64,000 nt of DNA from Blattabacterium cuenoti (GTDB taxonomy: Bacteria > Bacteroidota > Bacteroidia > Flavobacteriales > Blattabacteriaceae): NCBI RefSeq assembly GCF_014252115.1, contig NZ_CP059211.1:124001-188000 (forward strand), in the 5' to 3' direction. Shown one piece after another: positions 17,566-27,701 of this stretch; the first letter of the stretch is position 1; each line of letters starts with the position of its first letter. Position numbers and translations under genes: made by a program. Below the pieces are notes generated by a model. It saw only the letters and a list, made by a program, of their open reading frames with translations, was not told the origin of the DNA and did not search any database.

Positions 17566-18039
17566 GTGAACAAAATAATTCATATTTATACTGACGGTTC
17601 TTCAAAAGGAAATCCAGGACCAGGAGGATATGGAATTTTTATAGAAACATTTTTTAGCAATTCTTATAATAGAAAAATAATTTCACAAGGATTTCGTTAT
17701 ACAACTAATAATAGAATGGAACTATTATCAGTAATAGTAGGATTAGAAAAAATAGAAAATAAAAAGCAAAATATTGTTGTTTTTACTGATTCCAAATATA
17801 TAGTAAATACTGTACAAAAAAAATGGATTTATAACTGGGAAAAAAATAACTTTCACAATAAAAAAAATGTAGATTTATGGAAAAGATTCTTAAATTTATT
17901 TTATAAACACTTTGTTCTATTTCAGTGGATAAAAAGTCATAATTATCATTATATTAATGATTATTGTGATCGATTATCTGTAGAAGCTACCCAAAAAAAA
18001 AACCTGAAAATAGATTACGTATATGAAAAGAAGTTATAA
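17566..18039 (+). CDS. rnhA: ribonuclease HI
   Basis: Cleaves RNA in RNA-DNA hybrids. It has 157 residues from a GTG start at 17566; no in-frame ATG would preserve the first strand. The catalytic carboxylates are D10 (IYTDGSSKGNPGPGG), E52 (NNRMELLSV), D75 (VFTDSKYIV) and D135 (NDYCDRLS), with the conserved His near 125. The gap to plsC is 24 nt. Its stop overlaps the convergent methyltransferase gene by 6 nt. Confidence 0.95.
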   Translation: MNKIIHIYTDGSSKGNPGPGGYGIFIETFFSNSYNRKIISQGFRYTTNNRMELLSVIVGLEKIENKKQNIVVFTDSKYIVNTVQKKWIYNWEKNNFHNKKNVDLWKRFLNLFYKHFVLFQWIKSHNYHYINDYCDRLSVEATQKKNLKIDYVYEKKL

Positions 18040-18837
18040 ACTTCCTTTTTGTCTGATCATTTCATATATTATTATTGCCATTGCATTGCTTACATTTAAT
18101 GAATCTATACATCCAAACATAGGAATAGTTATAATTTGATCAGCTTTTTTTAACCAAATATTGGATACTCCTTCACTCTCAGAACCAAAAACAATAGCTA
18201 TATTATTATAATTTGTAAATTGAGTCCGATATAGGTCTATCGTTTTTTTATGTTTGTGAAATCCTGTTGTTATAATTTTTATTTTATTTTTGTTTAACCA
18301 ATACATGATTGATTCTATTTTTTCAAGAAAAATTTGTCTTGTGAAAATACACCCCAAACTACATCTGATAATATTAGAATGATATACATAAGTTTTTACA
18401 TTACATAATATTACAATACGAATATTTGTGGCGTCAGCTATTCTTAACATAGCTCCTATGTTACCAGGCTTTTCTATTCCATCCAGAATAAGTATTATAG
18501 AAGAATTATTATTAGAAACTTTTATATTTTTTAACTGATTTATATATTTTTTTTCCTTAAATAAAGCAATAATTCCACCTGAATTCTCTCTATACGCTAA
18601 TTTTTTAAAAATTTTCATGTTAATAACAAAAGTGATGGAATGAAATGATTGAATCATATTATATTTATAAAATATTTTTTCACATATAAATATTCTTATT
18701 GGAAAATAATCCCCTTTTATAGCCATTTCAAATTCTTTTATACCTTCAACAAAAAAAAGATTCATAGAATTTTTTTTTTGATAAATTTTTATCAAATCTT
18801 TAATTTTTGTATTTTGAATACTATATATTTTTTTCAT
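18034..18837 (-). CDS. TrmH/SpoU-family RNA 2'-O-methyltransferase
   Basis: A 267-residue SPOUT methyltransferase. An N-terminal substrate-binding domain (about 1-100, FVEGIKEFEMAIKGD) precedes the SpoU fold with its three motifs: ILDGIEKPGNIGAMLRIADA (motif 1), VFGSESEGVS (motif 2) and IPMFGCIDSLNVSNAMAIII (motif 3, the SAM-binding knot). It probably methylates a 23S rRNA or tRNA ribose; the exact target cannot be assigned. The frame starts at an ATG at 18837 in the 17-nt gap before the dCMP deaminase start. Confidence 0.9.
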   Translation of the reverse strand: MKKIYSIQNTKIKDLIKIYQKKNSMNLFFVEGIKEFEMAIKGDYFPIRIFICEKIFYKYNMIQSFHSITFVINMKIFKKLAYRENSGGIIALFKEKKYINQLKNIKVSNNNSSIILILDGIEKPGNIGAMLRIADATNIRIVILCNVKTYVYHSNIIRCSLGCIFTRQIFLEKIESIMYWLNKNKIKIITTGFHKHKKTIDLYRTQFTNYNNIAIVFGSESEGVSNIWLKKADQIITIPMFGCIDSLNVSNAMAIIIYEMIRQKGSL

Positions 18838-18854
18838 ATTTATTTATTTGCATA

Positions 18855-19265
18855 ATGATTCACAAAAAATACAATGATATGAAATATATGAATATAGCTA
18901 TTGAACGATCAAAATTATCTTTTTGTAAAAAAAAAAAAGTAGGATCTGTTATAGTTAAAAATAATCAAATCATATCTGATGGATATAATTGTACACCCAA
19001 TGAATTTGATGATCTTTGTGAAGATCATAATGGAAACACCAAGTGGTATGTTTTACATGCAGAAGCAAATGCAATATTAAAAATATTATCTTCTTCTTTC
19101 TCTTGTGAAGGGGCCTCTATATTTATCACTCACTTTCCATGTAAAGAATGTTGTAAGCTAATTTATTTATCTAATATAAAAAAAGTTATTTATTTACATG
19201 AAAAAAATGAAGAAGGAGTAACTTTTTTTAAAAAAGTGAAAATAAAGATAGAAAAAATTTTTTAA
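18855..19265 (+). CDS. deoxycytidylate (dCMP) deaminase
   Basis: Zinc deaminase that makes dUMP for thymidylate synthesis (thyA is at 26.8 kb). It has 136 residues from ATG 18855 (MIHKKYNDMKY); the frame is open to 18807, but the extra 16 residues are hydrophobic, not family-like, and overlap the divergent methyltransferase start. Zinc and catalytic motifs are LHAEANAI and FPCKECCKLI, with SDGYNCTPNEFDDLCED and TKWYVLHAE typical of Bacteroidetes dCMP deaminases. Residues 25-28 are four Lys encoded by an uninterrupted run of 12 A (18927-18938), which is in frame. Confidence 0.9.
   Translation: MIHKKYNDMKYMNIAIERSKLSFCKKKKVGSVIVKNNQIISDGYNCTPNEFDDLCEDHNGNTKWYVLHAEANAILKILSSSFSCEGASIFITHFPCKECCKLIYLSNIKKVIYLHEKNEEGVTFFKKVKIKIEKIF
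18927..18938 (+). repeat. poly(A)12 tract inside the dCMP deaminase gene
   Basis: Twelve consecutive A encode four Lys residues in frame (C-K-K-K-K-V). It is a probable slippage site like that in rnpA, but here the genomic frame is intact. Confidence 0.9.
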
Positions 19266-19308
19266 ATTATTCTTAGAATTTTTATAAATTCATTGCTAAT
19301 TATAAAAA

Positions 19309-19391
19309 GCCCAGATGGCGAAACAGGTAGACGCGTTGGACTCAAAATCCAGTGATTTTATATCATGCGGGTTCAAATCCCGCTCTGGGTA
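19309..19391 (+). tRNA. tRNA-Leu (anticodon CAA)
   Basis: An 83-nt class II tRNA. The acceptor GCCCAGA (19309-19315) pairs with TCTGGGT (19384-19390), with G-U at the first pair; discriminator A at 19391. The anticodon stem TTGGA/TCCAG has loop CTCAAAA with CAA at 19343-19345. There is a long variable arm and the T-loop TTCAAAT. No CCA is encoded. It is followed by the convergent ureC end. Confidence 0.97.
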
Positions 19392-19426
19392 TCTTTTTAT
19401 ATATTTATTTTATACAGTCAGAACAG

Positions 19427-21133
19427 TCAGAATAAAAAATATCTTTGAGAAAGAGGTAAAACATTAGAAGGACGAGAAATGATTTTTTCTCCATTTATGT
19501 AAACATTATAAGTTTTAGGATCCACTTCTAAATTAGGTGTTTTTTCGTTTAAAATCATATCTTTCTTAGATAAAGAACGACAACCCTTTACTATTTTTAT
19601 TTGTTTTTTGATTTTATTTTTTTCAAAAAAACCGTTATTTATTGCATTTATTGAGACAAAAATACAGCTTAATTTTGGTTCAAAATATCCAAACATTTTT
19701 CTATACATAAAAGGTTGAGGTGTAGGAATGGTAGCATTAGGATCTCCCATGCTTGCATAAACAATCATTCCACTTTTTATAACTAATTCAGGTTTAACTC
19801 CAAAAAAAGAAGGTCTCCATAAAACTAAATCAGCCATTTTTCCTATATGAATTGACCCGACATATTCAGAAATACCATGAGTGATAGCAGGATTTATAGT
19901 ATATTTTGAAATATATCTTTTAATTCTAAAATTATCATTTTTCGAAGTTTCTTCACTCAGAGAACCTCTTTGTTTTTTCATTTTATCAGCTGTTTGCCAT
20001 GTTCGTTTTATTATCTCTCCTATCCGTCCCATAGCTTGAGAATCTGAACTTATCATACTAATAGCCCCTATATCATGCAAAACTCCTTCTGCACTAATAG
20101 TTTCAGATCTTATACGTGATTTAGCAAAAGCAATATCTTCTGGTAAAGAAGAATCTAAATGATGACAAATCATCAGCATATCTAAATGCTCATCTATAGT
20201 ATTACAAGTATAGGGCATGGTGGGACTTGTTGACGAAGGTAAAATATTAGAAAATGATATAACTTTTAATAAATCAGGAGTATGTCCACCACCAGCTCCT
20301 TCTGTATGATAAGTATGAATTGTTCTATTTTTGAATACTTTTAAGGTATCTTCTACATAACCTGATTCATTTAGGGAATCTGTATGGATATTAACTTGTA
20401 TATCCAATTTTTCCGCTACATTCAAACATTGATCAATAACATGTAAAGTACTCCCCCAATCTTCATGTATTTTTAACCCACCTGCACCGGCTTTTATTTG
20501 TTCTGTTAAAGCTTCTGAATGAGAACTGTTTCCACTTGCAAGAAAAATGAAGTTAATAGGAATATGGTCTGTACTTTTTAACATTCTTTGAATATTCCAT
20601 ACTCCTGAAGTACAATTTGTAGCTATTGTTCCAGTAGATGGACCTGATCCTCCACCAATAATAGTAGTTGTCCCGTTTTCTAATGCAACTTCAAATAATT
20701 GAGGACATATATAATGAACATGACTATCCACACTTCCAGCTGTTACTATAATATTTTCTGAAGAAATGACTTCTGTACCTACTCCAATATACATATTAGG
20801 ACTCACTTTATCCATAAAATATGGATTTCCAGCCTTTCCTATTCCAACAATGATACCATTTTTAATTCCTATATCAGCTTTTACTATTCCCCAATGATCT
20901 ACAATAATAGCATTAGTCAACACTAAATCTAAAACTCCTTCATTTCTTGTAGCAAACGGATGTTGTCCCATTCCGTCTCTAATAACTTTTCCTCCTCCAA
21001 AAACACATTCATCTCCATAATTGGTATAATCTTTTTCTATTTCAATCCATAACGAAGTATCTCCTAAACGAATTTTATCCCCTTTAGTCGGCCCATACAT
21101 ACTTGCATAAGATTTTCTATCTATTTTTTTCAT
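19427..21133 (-). CDS. ureC: urease alpha subunit
   Basis: Catalytic subunit that hydrolyses urea to ammonia and carbamate. It has 568 residues, full length. All nickel ligands are present with a constant +4 offset from Klebsiella numbering: H138 and H140 (DSHVH), carbamylated K221 (GGLKIHED), H250, H276 (HTYHTEG) and D364 (SSDSQ). The flap cysteine is C323 (MICHHL). Its ATG overlaps the ureAB stop by 4 nt (ATGA). No ureE, F, G or D accessory gene is in the window, so nickel insertion genes must be elsewhere. It would recycle host waste urea nitrogen. Confidence 0.98.
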   Translation of the reverse strand: MKKIDRKSYASMYGPTKGDKIRLGDTSLWIEIEKDYTNYGDECVFGGGKVIRDGMGQHPFATRNEGVLDLVLTNAIIVDHWGIVKADIGIKNGIIVGIGKAGNPYFMDKVSPNMYIGVGTEVISSENIIVTAGSVDSHVHYICPQLFEVALENGTTTIIGGGSGPSTGTIATNCTSGVWNIQRMLKSTDHIPINFIFLASGNSSHSEALTEQIKAGAGGLKIHEDWGSTLHVIDQCLNVAEKLDIQVNIHTDSLNESGYVEDTLKVFKNRTIHTYHTEGAGGGHTPDLLKVISFSNILPSSTSPTMPYTCNTIDEHLDMLMICHHLDSSLPEDIAFAKSRIRSETISAEGVLHDIGAISMISSDSQAMGRIGEIIKRTWQTADKMKKQRGSLSEETSKNDNFRIKRYISKYTINPAITHGISEYVGSIHIGKMADLVLWRPSFFGVKPELVIKSGMIVYASMGDPNATIPTPQPFMYRKMFGYFEPKLSCIFVSINAINNGFFEKNKIKKQIKIVKGCRSLSKKDMILNEKTPNLEVDPKTYNVYINGEKIISRPSNVLPLSQRYFLF

Positions 21134-21759
21134 ATAATTGTATTTTCTTTCCCTGAAAATCCGTAAATTTTTTTGTCTCCTCCAATTTCTACTAAAATAA
21201 TTTCTTTTGTTTCTCCTGGTTCAAAACGAACAGATCTTCCGGAAGGAAGATCTAGTTTATATCCTTTTGTTCCTTCTCTGTTAAATAGAAGAGCAGAATT
21301 TACTTCATAAAAATGGAAATGAGATCCTATTTGGATAGGTCGAGTTCCTGTATTGGATACAATTCTTTTTATACGAGATCTTTCAGGAAAGAATACAATG
21401 TCTTCTTTTAGAAGATCATATTGTCCAGGAATCAAATTCGAATTTTTTTTTATATTTTTTTTAATAGGATGATGTATAGTTACTAACTTTGTTCCATCAG
21501 GAAAAGTAGCTTCTACTTGTACATTATTAAGTAATTCGTGGACTCCGTCCATAACTTGTTCATCATTTAAAATATTTCCTGCTTCATACATAAGATCCTT
21601 TACTGTTTTTCCATCACGAGCACCTTCCATAATATAATGAGTGATTAAAGCTAAAGATTCAGGATAATTCAATTTTAATCCTCTTTTTAAACGTTTTTTT
21701 GCCAATTCTCCAGCCATATGCAGAAGAATTTTTTCCTTTTCATAAGAAGTTAAATGCAT
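21130..21759 (-). CDS. ureAB: urease gamma-beta fusion subunit
   Basis: Non-catalytic structural subunits of urease in one 209-residue chain. Residues 1 to about 100 are gamma ([51 protein letters not shown]). Residues about 108-209 are beta ([51 protein letters not shown]). Most bacteria encode them separately; a gamma-beta fusion is known from Helicobacter and has been reported for Blattabacterium. It is translationally coupled to ureC. Confidence 0.97.
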   Translation of the reverse strand: MHLTSYEKEKILLHMAGELAKKRLKRGLKLNYPESLALITHYIMEGARDGKTVKDLMYEAGNILNDEQVMDGVHELLNNVQVEATFPDGTKLVTIHHPIKKNIKKNSNLIPGQYDLLKEDIVFFPERSRIKRIVSNTGTRPIQIGSHFHFYEVNSALLFNREGTKGYKLDLPSGRSVRFEPGETKEIILVEIGGDKKIYGFSGKENTII

Positions 21760-22065
21760 AATATGCTTTCTTTAATTTTTATTCATAAACATAATATTCG
21801 TCGTTTCAACAAAAACAACACTGATATGAGTAATGAATGATTTAAAGTTATGAAATATTATAATAATGAAATATAAATTAGAATCGTTTTCACCCTTATT
21901 CTTACTCATTTTTCATTCGTTTTTAAAAAGTATTTTATTCTTTTTTTTTTCAAGAATTGAAATTCTATATATATAAAACAAAAAAAAAACAGTCTCCATA
22001 AATTATCATTATTTTTGTCCACATTATTATTTAATGGGAAAATTGTTTTAAAAAATAATTCAAAA
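21760..22065. other. intergenic region between ureAB and thrA
   Basis: A 306-nt AT-rich gap between divergent genes, which must hold both promoters. I find no ORF or RNA gene. It contains T-rich and A-rich runs and a short palindrome (AGAATT, GA, AATTCT at 21953-21966). A TANNTTTG-like box (TATTTTTG) is at 22010-22017, but I see no matching TTG box at the expected distance upstream, so no promoter is called. Confidence 0.5.
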
Positions 22066-24513
22066 ATGCAAGTTTTAAAATTTGGAGGTAGTTCCGTAGC
22101 TCATTCTGATGCTATAAAACGTATTTGTTCTTTATTAGAAAAGAAACCAAAAGGAAGATATGCTGTTATTGTATCTGCATTAGGAAATATTACGGATCAA
22201 TTAATACAATGTGGTAAGTTAGCTTCTAAAAGAAAAAATATTTATAAAAATATATTAGAAGAAATAGAAATTAGACATCTCAATATTATAAGAGAATTAT
22301 TTCCTATCACTTATCAAAGTCATTTAATCAGTTGGATTAAAAAAAATATAAATGATTTAGAAAGTTTATGTGATGGAGTTTTTCAAGTAGAAGAACTTTC
22401 AAACCGTTCTTTAGACAAAATTATGAGTTTTGGCGAATTAAGCTCTTCTTTTCTCATTGCAGAAAAATTAAAACAATCTGGATTAGATGCAACTTGTAAG
22501 GATAGCAGAGATTTAATTATTACAGATTCTCAATTCGGATGCGCACAAGTAGATTTTATCACAAGTAATCATCATATTATTCAGTTTTTTCGTGAAAAAA
22601 AATCAGAATATATTGTTTTACCAGGATTCATTGGTTGTACATTAGAAAACGAAACTACTACTCTTGGTAGGGGAGGATCTGATTATACTGCTTCCATAAT
22701 AGCAGCAGCTATATCTGCTAGTTTACTTGAAATATGGACAGATGTAAGTGGAATGATGACCGCAAATCCAAAAATTGTGAACCAAGCTTTTCCCATAAAA
22801 GAAATCTCTTATGAAGAAGCAATGGAATTATCACATTTTGGAGCAAAAGTTATTTATCCTCCCACAATTCAACCTGCTATGAAAAAACATATTCCTATAC
22901 AAATTAAAAATACTTTTTCTCCTTTAGATTCAGGAACTTTAATTTATATTAACAAAAATATAAATATTAGTCAACCTGTTACCGGTATATCCGGAATTCA
23001 GAATATGGCATTACTTACGTTAGAAGGAAGTGGAATGGTAGGAATCCCTGGATATTCCAAACGTTTATTTGAAGCATTATCACGTGAAAAAATAAACGTC
23101 ATATTTATAACTCAAAGTTCTTCAGAACATTCAATTACTGCAGGAATTCATGAAACAGATGTTATCAAAGCAAAAGCTGTAATAGATAGCGAATTTTCTC
23201 AAGAAATTCATCAAAGACGTATTGATCCATTAAGAATAGAAAAAGATCTATGTATCATAGCCGTAGTAGGAGATAATATGAAAAATCTTCATGGAACTAG
23301 TGGAAAAATGTTCTCTTCTTTAGGAAGAAACAGTATTAATGTTAGAGCTATTGCACAGGGTTCTACCGAAAAAAATATATCAGCTGTTATTAAAAAAAAC
23401 GATTTTAAAAAAGCATTAAATACTTTACATGAAGCTTTTTTTGAAAGCCCCCCAAAACAAATTAATCTTTTCATTTGTGGAGTAGGAAAAGTAGGAAGTA
23501 AATTATTGGAACAAATAAATCAACAACAAAATTATTTACTAAAAGAATTAAAACTTCAAGTGAGAATCATTGGATTAGCTAATAGTAAGAAAATGTATTT
23601 TAATGATAATGGAATCAATTTAAATGATTGGAAAAAATATTTGAATCAAAAAAGTGTTAATATGAATATATATTCCTTTATGGAGGAAGTATGGAAATTT
23701 AATTTAAGAAATAGTCTATTCGTAGACAATACAGCTAGTGAAGAAATGGCTATGACTTATGATAAATTTTTAAAAAATGGAATAGGTGTTATAACTTGTA
23801 ATAAAATAGCTTGTTCTTCTGACTATGATCATTATAAAAAATTAAAAACACTTTCTAGACATTTTAAAGCTCCATTTCTATTTGAGACTAATGTGGGGGC
23901 TAGTCTTCCAGTGATTAGCACTTTGAATGATTTGATTAATAGTGGAGATAAAATAAATAAAATAGAAGCTGTATTATCAGGAAGTTTAAATTTTATATTT
24001 AATCGTTTTATAGGAGAAAAATCTTTTTTGGAAGTAGTAAAAGAAGCTCAGTTAAAAGGATATACAGAACCAGATCCTAGAATTGATTTGAGTGGATTAG
24101 ATGTAATGCGAAAAATACTAATCTTGGCAAGAGAATGTGGTTCTCCATTAGAACTAAATGATATTCATAAAAAATCTTTTCTTCCGAAAACTTGTTCAAG
24201 TTCTACTTCTATAGATAATTTTTATCATGAATTATATAAATACAAAAATTATTTTTTCAAAATTAGAAGTGAAGCAGAAAAAGATAAAAAACGTTTACGT
24301 TTTATTGCCCGTTATGAAAATGGAGAAGCTTATGTTGGGTTAGAATCTGTAGAACAGATTCATCCATTCTTCCAACTAGAAGGAAAAGATAATATGGTTT
24401 TATATAATACATTTCGTTATTCTGAGCAACCTCTTATCATAAAAGGAGCAGGTGCTGGAGCAGAAGTCACTGCATCTGGAGTTTTTTCAGATATTATTAA
24501 AGCTACTAAATAA
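22066..24513 (+). CDS. thrA: bifunctional aspartokinase / homoserine dehydrogenase
   Basis: Catalyses the first and third steps from aspartate to threonine. It has 815 residues from ATG 22066 (MQVLKFGGSSVAH). A TTG 17 codons upstream keeps the frame, but aspartokinases begin at the KFGGSSV strand. The aspartokinase domain is about 1-290 (TTLGRGGSDYTA), ACT regulatory domains about 305-450 (IPGYSKRLFEAL, SSLGRNSINVRAIAQGS), and homoserine dehydrogenase about 455-815 (LFICGVGKVGSKLLEQI, SGSLNFIFNRF, GYTEPDPRIDLSGLD). The ACT pair implies threonine feedback control in relatives. First gene of thrABC. Confidence 0.96.
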   Translation: MQVLKFGGSSVAHSDAIKRICSLLEKKPKGRYAVIVSALGNITDQLIQCGKLASKRKNIYKNILEEIEIRHLNIIRELFPITYQSHLISWIKKNINDLESLCDGVFQVEELSNRSLDKIMSFGELSSSFLIAEKLKQSGLDATCKDSRDLIITDSQFGCAQVDFITSNHHIIQFFREKKSEYIVLPGFIGCTLENETTTLGRGGSDYTASIIAAAISASLLEIWTDVSGMMTANPKIVNQAFPIKEISYEEAMELSHFGAKVIYPPTIQPAMKKHIPIQIKNTFSPLDSGTLIYINKNINISQPVTGISGIQNMALLTLEGSGMVGIPGYSKRLFEALSREKINVIFITQSSSEHSITAGIHETDVIKAKAVIDSEFSQEIHQRRIDPLRIEKDLCIIAVVGDNMKNLHGTSGKMFSSLGRNSINVRAIAQGSTEKNISAVIKKNDFKKALNTLHEAFFESPPKQINLFICGVGKVGSKLLEQINQQQNYLLKELKLQVRIIGLANSKKMYFNDNGINLNDWKKYLNQKSVNMNIYSFMEEVWKFNLRNSLFVDNTASEEMAMTYDKFLKNGIGVITCNKIACSSDYDHYKKLKTLSRHFKAPFLFETNVGASLPVISTLNDLINSGDKINKIEAVLSGSLNFIFNRFIGEKSFLEVVKEAQLKGYTEPDPRIDLSGLDVMRKILILARECGSPLELNDIHKKSFLPKTCSSSTSIDNFYHELYKYKNYFFKIRSEAEKDKKRLRFIARYENGEAYVGLESVEQIHPFFQLEGKDNMVLYNTFRYSEQPLIIKGAGAGAEVTASGVFSDIIKATK

Positions 24514-24518
24514 AAATC

Positions 24519-25472
24519 ATGAAGGGAATTAAAATATTTTCACCAGCTACTGTAGCTAATTTAGTTTGTGGTTTTGATGTAATTGGATTAGCCTTAGATT
24601 CTCCTAAAGATGAAATTTTTTTATATAAATCTAAAAATCCAGGAATACGTATTAATCGAATATATGGAACATCATTACCTAATGATCCAAAAAGAAATGT
24701 AGCGTTTGTAGCTTTACAATTTTTGTTAAAAAAATATAAAGAAAAACAAAAATTTGATAATGAAGAAAAAATAGGATTTGAAATAGAATTAATCAAAAAT
24801 ATTCAACCCGGAAGCGGAATAGGATCTAGTGCAGCCAGTGCAGCTGGAATTGTTTTTGGAGCTAATATTTTATTAGGAAATCCTTTTAGTAGTATACAAT
24901 TGATACGTTTTGCCATGGAAGGAGAACGTGTAGCAAGTGGTACGGCTCATGCTGATAATGTGGCTCCTGCTATTATGGGGGGGTTAACATTGGTTAGAAG
25001 CTATAAGCCTTTAGACATCACTAAATTACATACTCCTAACGAATTATGGGTTAGTATTATACATCCACAAATAGAAGTGAAAACATCGGATGCTAGAGAA
25101 ATTTTAAAACAAAAAATATTGATGACAGATGCTATTAAACAATGGGGAAATGTGGGAGCGTTAGTATCAGGTTTATATAGGGAAGATTATGAATTAATAA
25201 GTAGATCCTTAGAAGATGTCATTGTAGAACCTATACGAGCTATGCTTATTCCAGCCTTTTATGAATTAAAAATAAAGTGTAAGGAAATAGGAGCTCTAGG
25301 TGGTGGAATTTCTGGTTCAGGTCCTTCTGTTTTTATGCTTAGCAAGGGGAATTATACAGCAAAAAAAGTTACTGAAGTCATGAACAGGGTATATTCTCCG
25401 TTGAGAGTTGATTATAAAACCTATACTTCTCCTATCAATAAACGAGGAGTTAAGTGGGTTAAAATATTGTAA
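24519..25472 (+). CDS. thrB: homoserine kinase
   Basis: GHMP kinase that phosphorylates homoserine. It has 317 residues: an N-terminal FSPATVANLVCGFDVIGLAL motif, the ATP-binding loop PGSGIGSSAASAAGIVFG (about 92-109), and the C-terminal GGGISGSGPSVFML motif. The start is 5 nt after thrA, as expected of a coupled operon gene. Confidence 0.97.
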   Translation: MKGIKIFSPATVANLVCGFDVIGLALDSPKDEIFLYKSKNPGIRINRIYGTSLPNDPKRNVAFVALQFLLKKYKEKQKFDNEEKIGFEIELIKNIQPGSGIGSSAASAAGIVFGANILLGNPFSSIQLIRFAMEGERVASGTAHADNVAPAIMGGLTLVRSYKPLDITKLHTPNELWVSIIHPQIEVKTSDAREILKQKILMTDAIKQWGNVGALVSGLYREDYELISRSLEDVIVEPIRAMLIPAFYELKIKCKEIGALGGGISGSGPSVFMLSKGNYTAKKVTEVMNRVYSPLRVDYKTYTSPINKRGVKWVKIL

Positions 25473-25504
25473 GATTGAAAATTTATTAAAAAATATATGT
25501 ATGT

Positions 25505-26827
25505 ATGTTATATTTCAGTTTGAAAAATTATAAGAACTTAGCTTCTTTTGAAGAAGCTATTTTAAAAGGTTTATCACCTGATGGTGGTTTATATATGCCT
25601 CAATATATCCCTAAACTAGAAAATAAATTTATTGAACAACTTCCAATTTATGATATTTATACGGTAGCCATGTCTGTAATAAAACCTTATATTGGAAAAT
25701 ATATACCGGAAAAATTTATTGAAAATATTATTCATGATACTTTGAATTTTTCTTTTCCGTTAAAAAAAATACACGATAATATTCACGTATTAGAACTTTT
25801 TCATGGTCCCACTTTGGCTTTTAAAGATGTTGGAGCTAAATTTATGGCAGGATGCTTAAGTTTTTTTTCTGAGAAATTAGACAAAACTGTAACAGTTTTA
25901 GTGGCTACCTCAGGAGATACTGGGGGTGCTGTAGCTAAGGGGTTCCATAAAAAACCGGGAGTAGAAGTTATTATTTTATATCCATATAATGGGATTAGTT
26001 CGTTACAAAAAAAACAGATAACCTCACTAGGAAATAATATCCTATCTGTAGAAATACATGGAAATTTTGATGATTGTCAAAAAATGGTTAAAAAAGCTTT
26101 TTTAGACAAAGAAGTGAACAAAAAATATACTTTAACTTCTGCTAATTCTATTAATGTGGGAAGATTACTTCCTCAAATGTTTTATTATTTTTTAGCTTAT
26201 AGACAAATAATAGTAAAAAATAAAAATAAAATAGATTTAATTTTTTCAGTTCCTAGTGGAAATTTTGGAAATATCTGCGCAGGAATGATAGCTGAAAAAA
26301 TGGGATTACCAATAAAATTATTTATTGCATCTACAAATATTAACGACACTATACCTAGATTTTTAAAGTCTGAAAAATATCATCCTCTTCCGGTGAAGAA
26401 AACTATATCAAATGCTATGGATATATCTGACCCAAGTAATTTTTCTAGAATATGGTATTTATATCAAAAAAATATTTTTCAATTGAAAAAAAAATTATTT
26501 TCTTATAAATTCACAGATAAAGAAAATTTAGAAACTATAGAGATAATGTGGAAAAAATATCAATATATGTTAGATCCACATGGATCTATTGGTTATTTAG
26601 GCCTTAAACAATATTTACAAGATAGTAATAATATTTTAGAACCATCTGTTTTTTTAGAAACAGCTCATCCTATTAAATTTATAGATCATATGCCTTCTTT
26701 TTTAAGAAAAGAAATTGTTCCAACTCATGAGTTGGAAGTTTTTTTAAAAACAAAAAAAACAAAACCAAAAGTATCCTTACCTAACGATTTTAATATTTTC
26801 AAGAATTGGTTACTAGAAAGAAAATAA
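25505..26827 (+). CDS. thrC: threonine synthase
   Basis: PLP enzyme that turns O-phosphohomoserine into threonine. It has 440 residues of the fungal/enterobacterial subtype (ILKGLSPDGGLYMPQ start). The PLP lysine is in LAFKDVGAKF (about 106-115), VATSGDTGGAVAKGF is the phosphate-binding loop, and SVPSGNFGNICAG follows. Last gene of thrABC; it ends 4 nt before the convergent thyA stop. With thrA and thrB it leaves only aspartate-semialdehyde dehydrogenase (asd) to be found elsewhere. Confidence 0.97.
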   Translation: MLYFSLKNYKNLASFEEAILKGLSPDGGLYMPQYIPKLENKFIEQLPIYDIYTVAMSVIKPYIGKYIPEKFIENIIHDTLNFSFPLKKIHDNIHVLELFHGPTLAFKDVGAKFMAGCLSFFSEKLDKTVTVLVATSGDTGGAVAKGFHKKPGVEVIILYPYNGISSLQKKQITSLGNNILSVEIHGNFDDCQKMVKKAFLDKEVNKKYTLTSANSINVGRLLPQMFYYFLAYRQIIVKNKNKIDLIFSVPSGNFGNICAGMIAEKMGLPIKLFIASTNINDTIPRFLKSEKYHPLPVKKTISNAMDISDPSNFSRIWYLYQKNIFQLKKKLFSYKFTDKENLETIEIMWKKYQYMLDPHGSIGYLGLKQYLQDSNNILEPSVFLETAHPIKFIDHMPSFLRKEIVPTHELEVFLKTKKTKPKVSLPNDFNIFKNWLLERK

Positions 26828-26831
26828 TTAA

Positions 26832-27626
26832 TTAAACAGCTACATCTCCTTTAATATGAGGAAAAGGATTATAGTCTTTTAATTCAAAATCTTCAAATTG
26901 AAATTGAAATATATTTTTGACATTAGGATTTATAATTATTTTAGGAAGTGCTCTTGGAGTTCTTTTCATTTGTAATTTCACTTGTTGAATATGATTATTA
27001 TAAATATGAGCATCTCCTATAGTATGAATGAGTTCTTTTCCTTTTATATTAAGGATATGAGCTAACATACTAAGTAATAACGCATAAGAAGCTATATTAA
27101 ATGGTAATCCAATAAAAATATCTGCACTTCTTTGATATAAAAGTAATGATAATTTTTTATTACATACATAAAATTGAAATAACAAATGACAAGGTGGTAA
27201 TGCCATATCTTGAATCATACCTACATTCCAAGAAGAAACAATTAAACGTCTAGAATTGGGATTAAATTTTATTTCTTTTATAAGATTATTGATTTGATCA
27301 ACAAAATGGCCATCGTATGTTGGCCATTTTCTCCATTGAAATCCATATATTGGGCCTAATTCACCATTATTATTTGCCCATTTATTCCAAATATTAACTT
27401 TATTTTTGATTAAAAATTGAGTATTTGTATCACCTTTTAAAAACCATAATAACTCATAAATAATAGATCGTATGTTTAATTTTTTAGTGGTTAAAAGTGG
27501 GAAACCTTTTTCCAAGTCAAATCTCATTTGATGTCCAAAAATACTTATTGTTCCTACACCAGTACGATCTTTTTTTTTTATTCCCTTTTTTAATACATTC
27601 TTTAATAAATTTAAATATTGTTTCAT
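26832..27626 (-). CDS. thyA: thymidylate synthase
   Basis: Methylates dUMP to dTMP using methylene-tetrahydrofolate. Its 264 residues equal the E. coli length, and the catalytic Cys is at 146 in [12 protein letters not shown], the same number as in E. coli. The [10 protein letters not shown] phosphate-binding motif, the [18 protein letters not shown] segment and the C-terminal [10 protein letters not shown] are intact. It would use dUMP made by the dCMP deaminase at 18.9 kb. Divergent from prs across 75 nt. Confidence 0.97.
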   Translation of the reverse strand: MKQYLNLLKNVLKKGIKKKDRTGVGTISIFGHQMRFDLEKGFPLLTTKKLNIRSIIYELLWFLKGDTNTQFLIKNKVNIWNKWANNNGELGPIYGFQWRKWPTYDGHFVDQINNLIKEIKFNPNSRRLIVSSWNVGMIQDMALPPCHLLFQFYVCNKKLSLLLYQRSADIFIGLPFNIASYALLLSMLAHILNIKGKELIHTIGDAHIYNNHIQQVKLQMKRTPRALPKIIINPNVKNIFQFQFEDFELKDYNPFPHIKGDVAV

Positions 27627-27701
27627 AACATGATTTCAGTATGAAATAATGTATTTATTTTTTTTAATTTAAAGAGTATTTTTGTAGAAAAAGATATAAC
27701 T

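Noticed and set aside
22010..22017. TATTTTTG as a Bacteroidetes -7 box (TANNTTTG) for thrA
   Set aside because: No TTG-type -33 box lies at the expected spacing upstream; the motif is frequent by chance in this AT-rich DNA.
22015..22065. TTG at 22015 as the start of thrA
   Set aside because: Aspartokinases begin at the KFGGSSV strand; ATG 22066 fits the family.
27677..27684. TATTTTTG upstream of prs as a -7 promoter box
   Set aside because: No convincing -33 element at 17-23 nt upstream.
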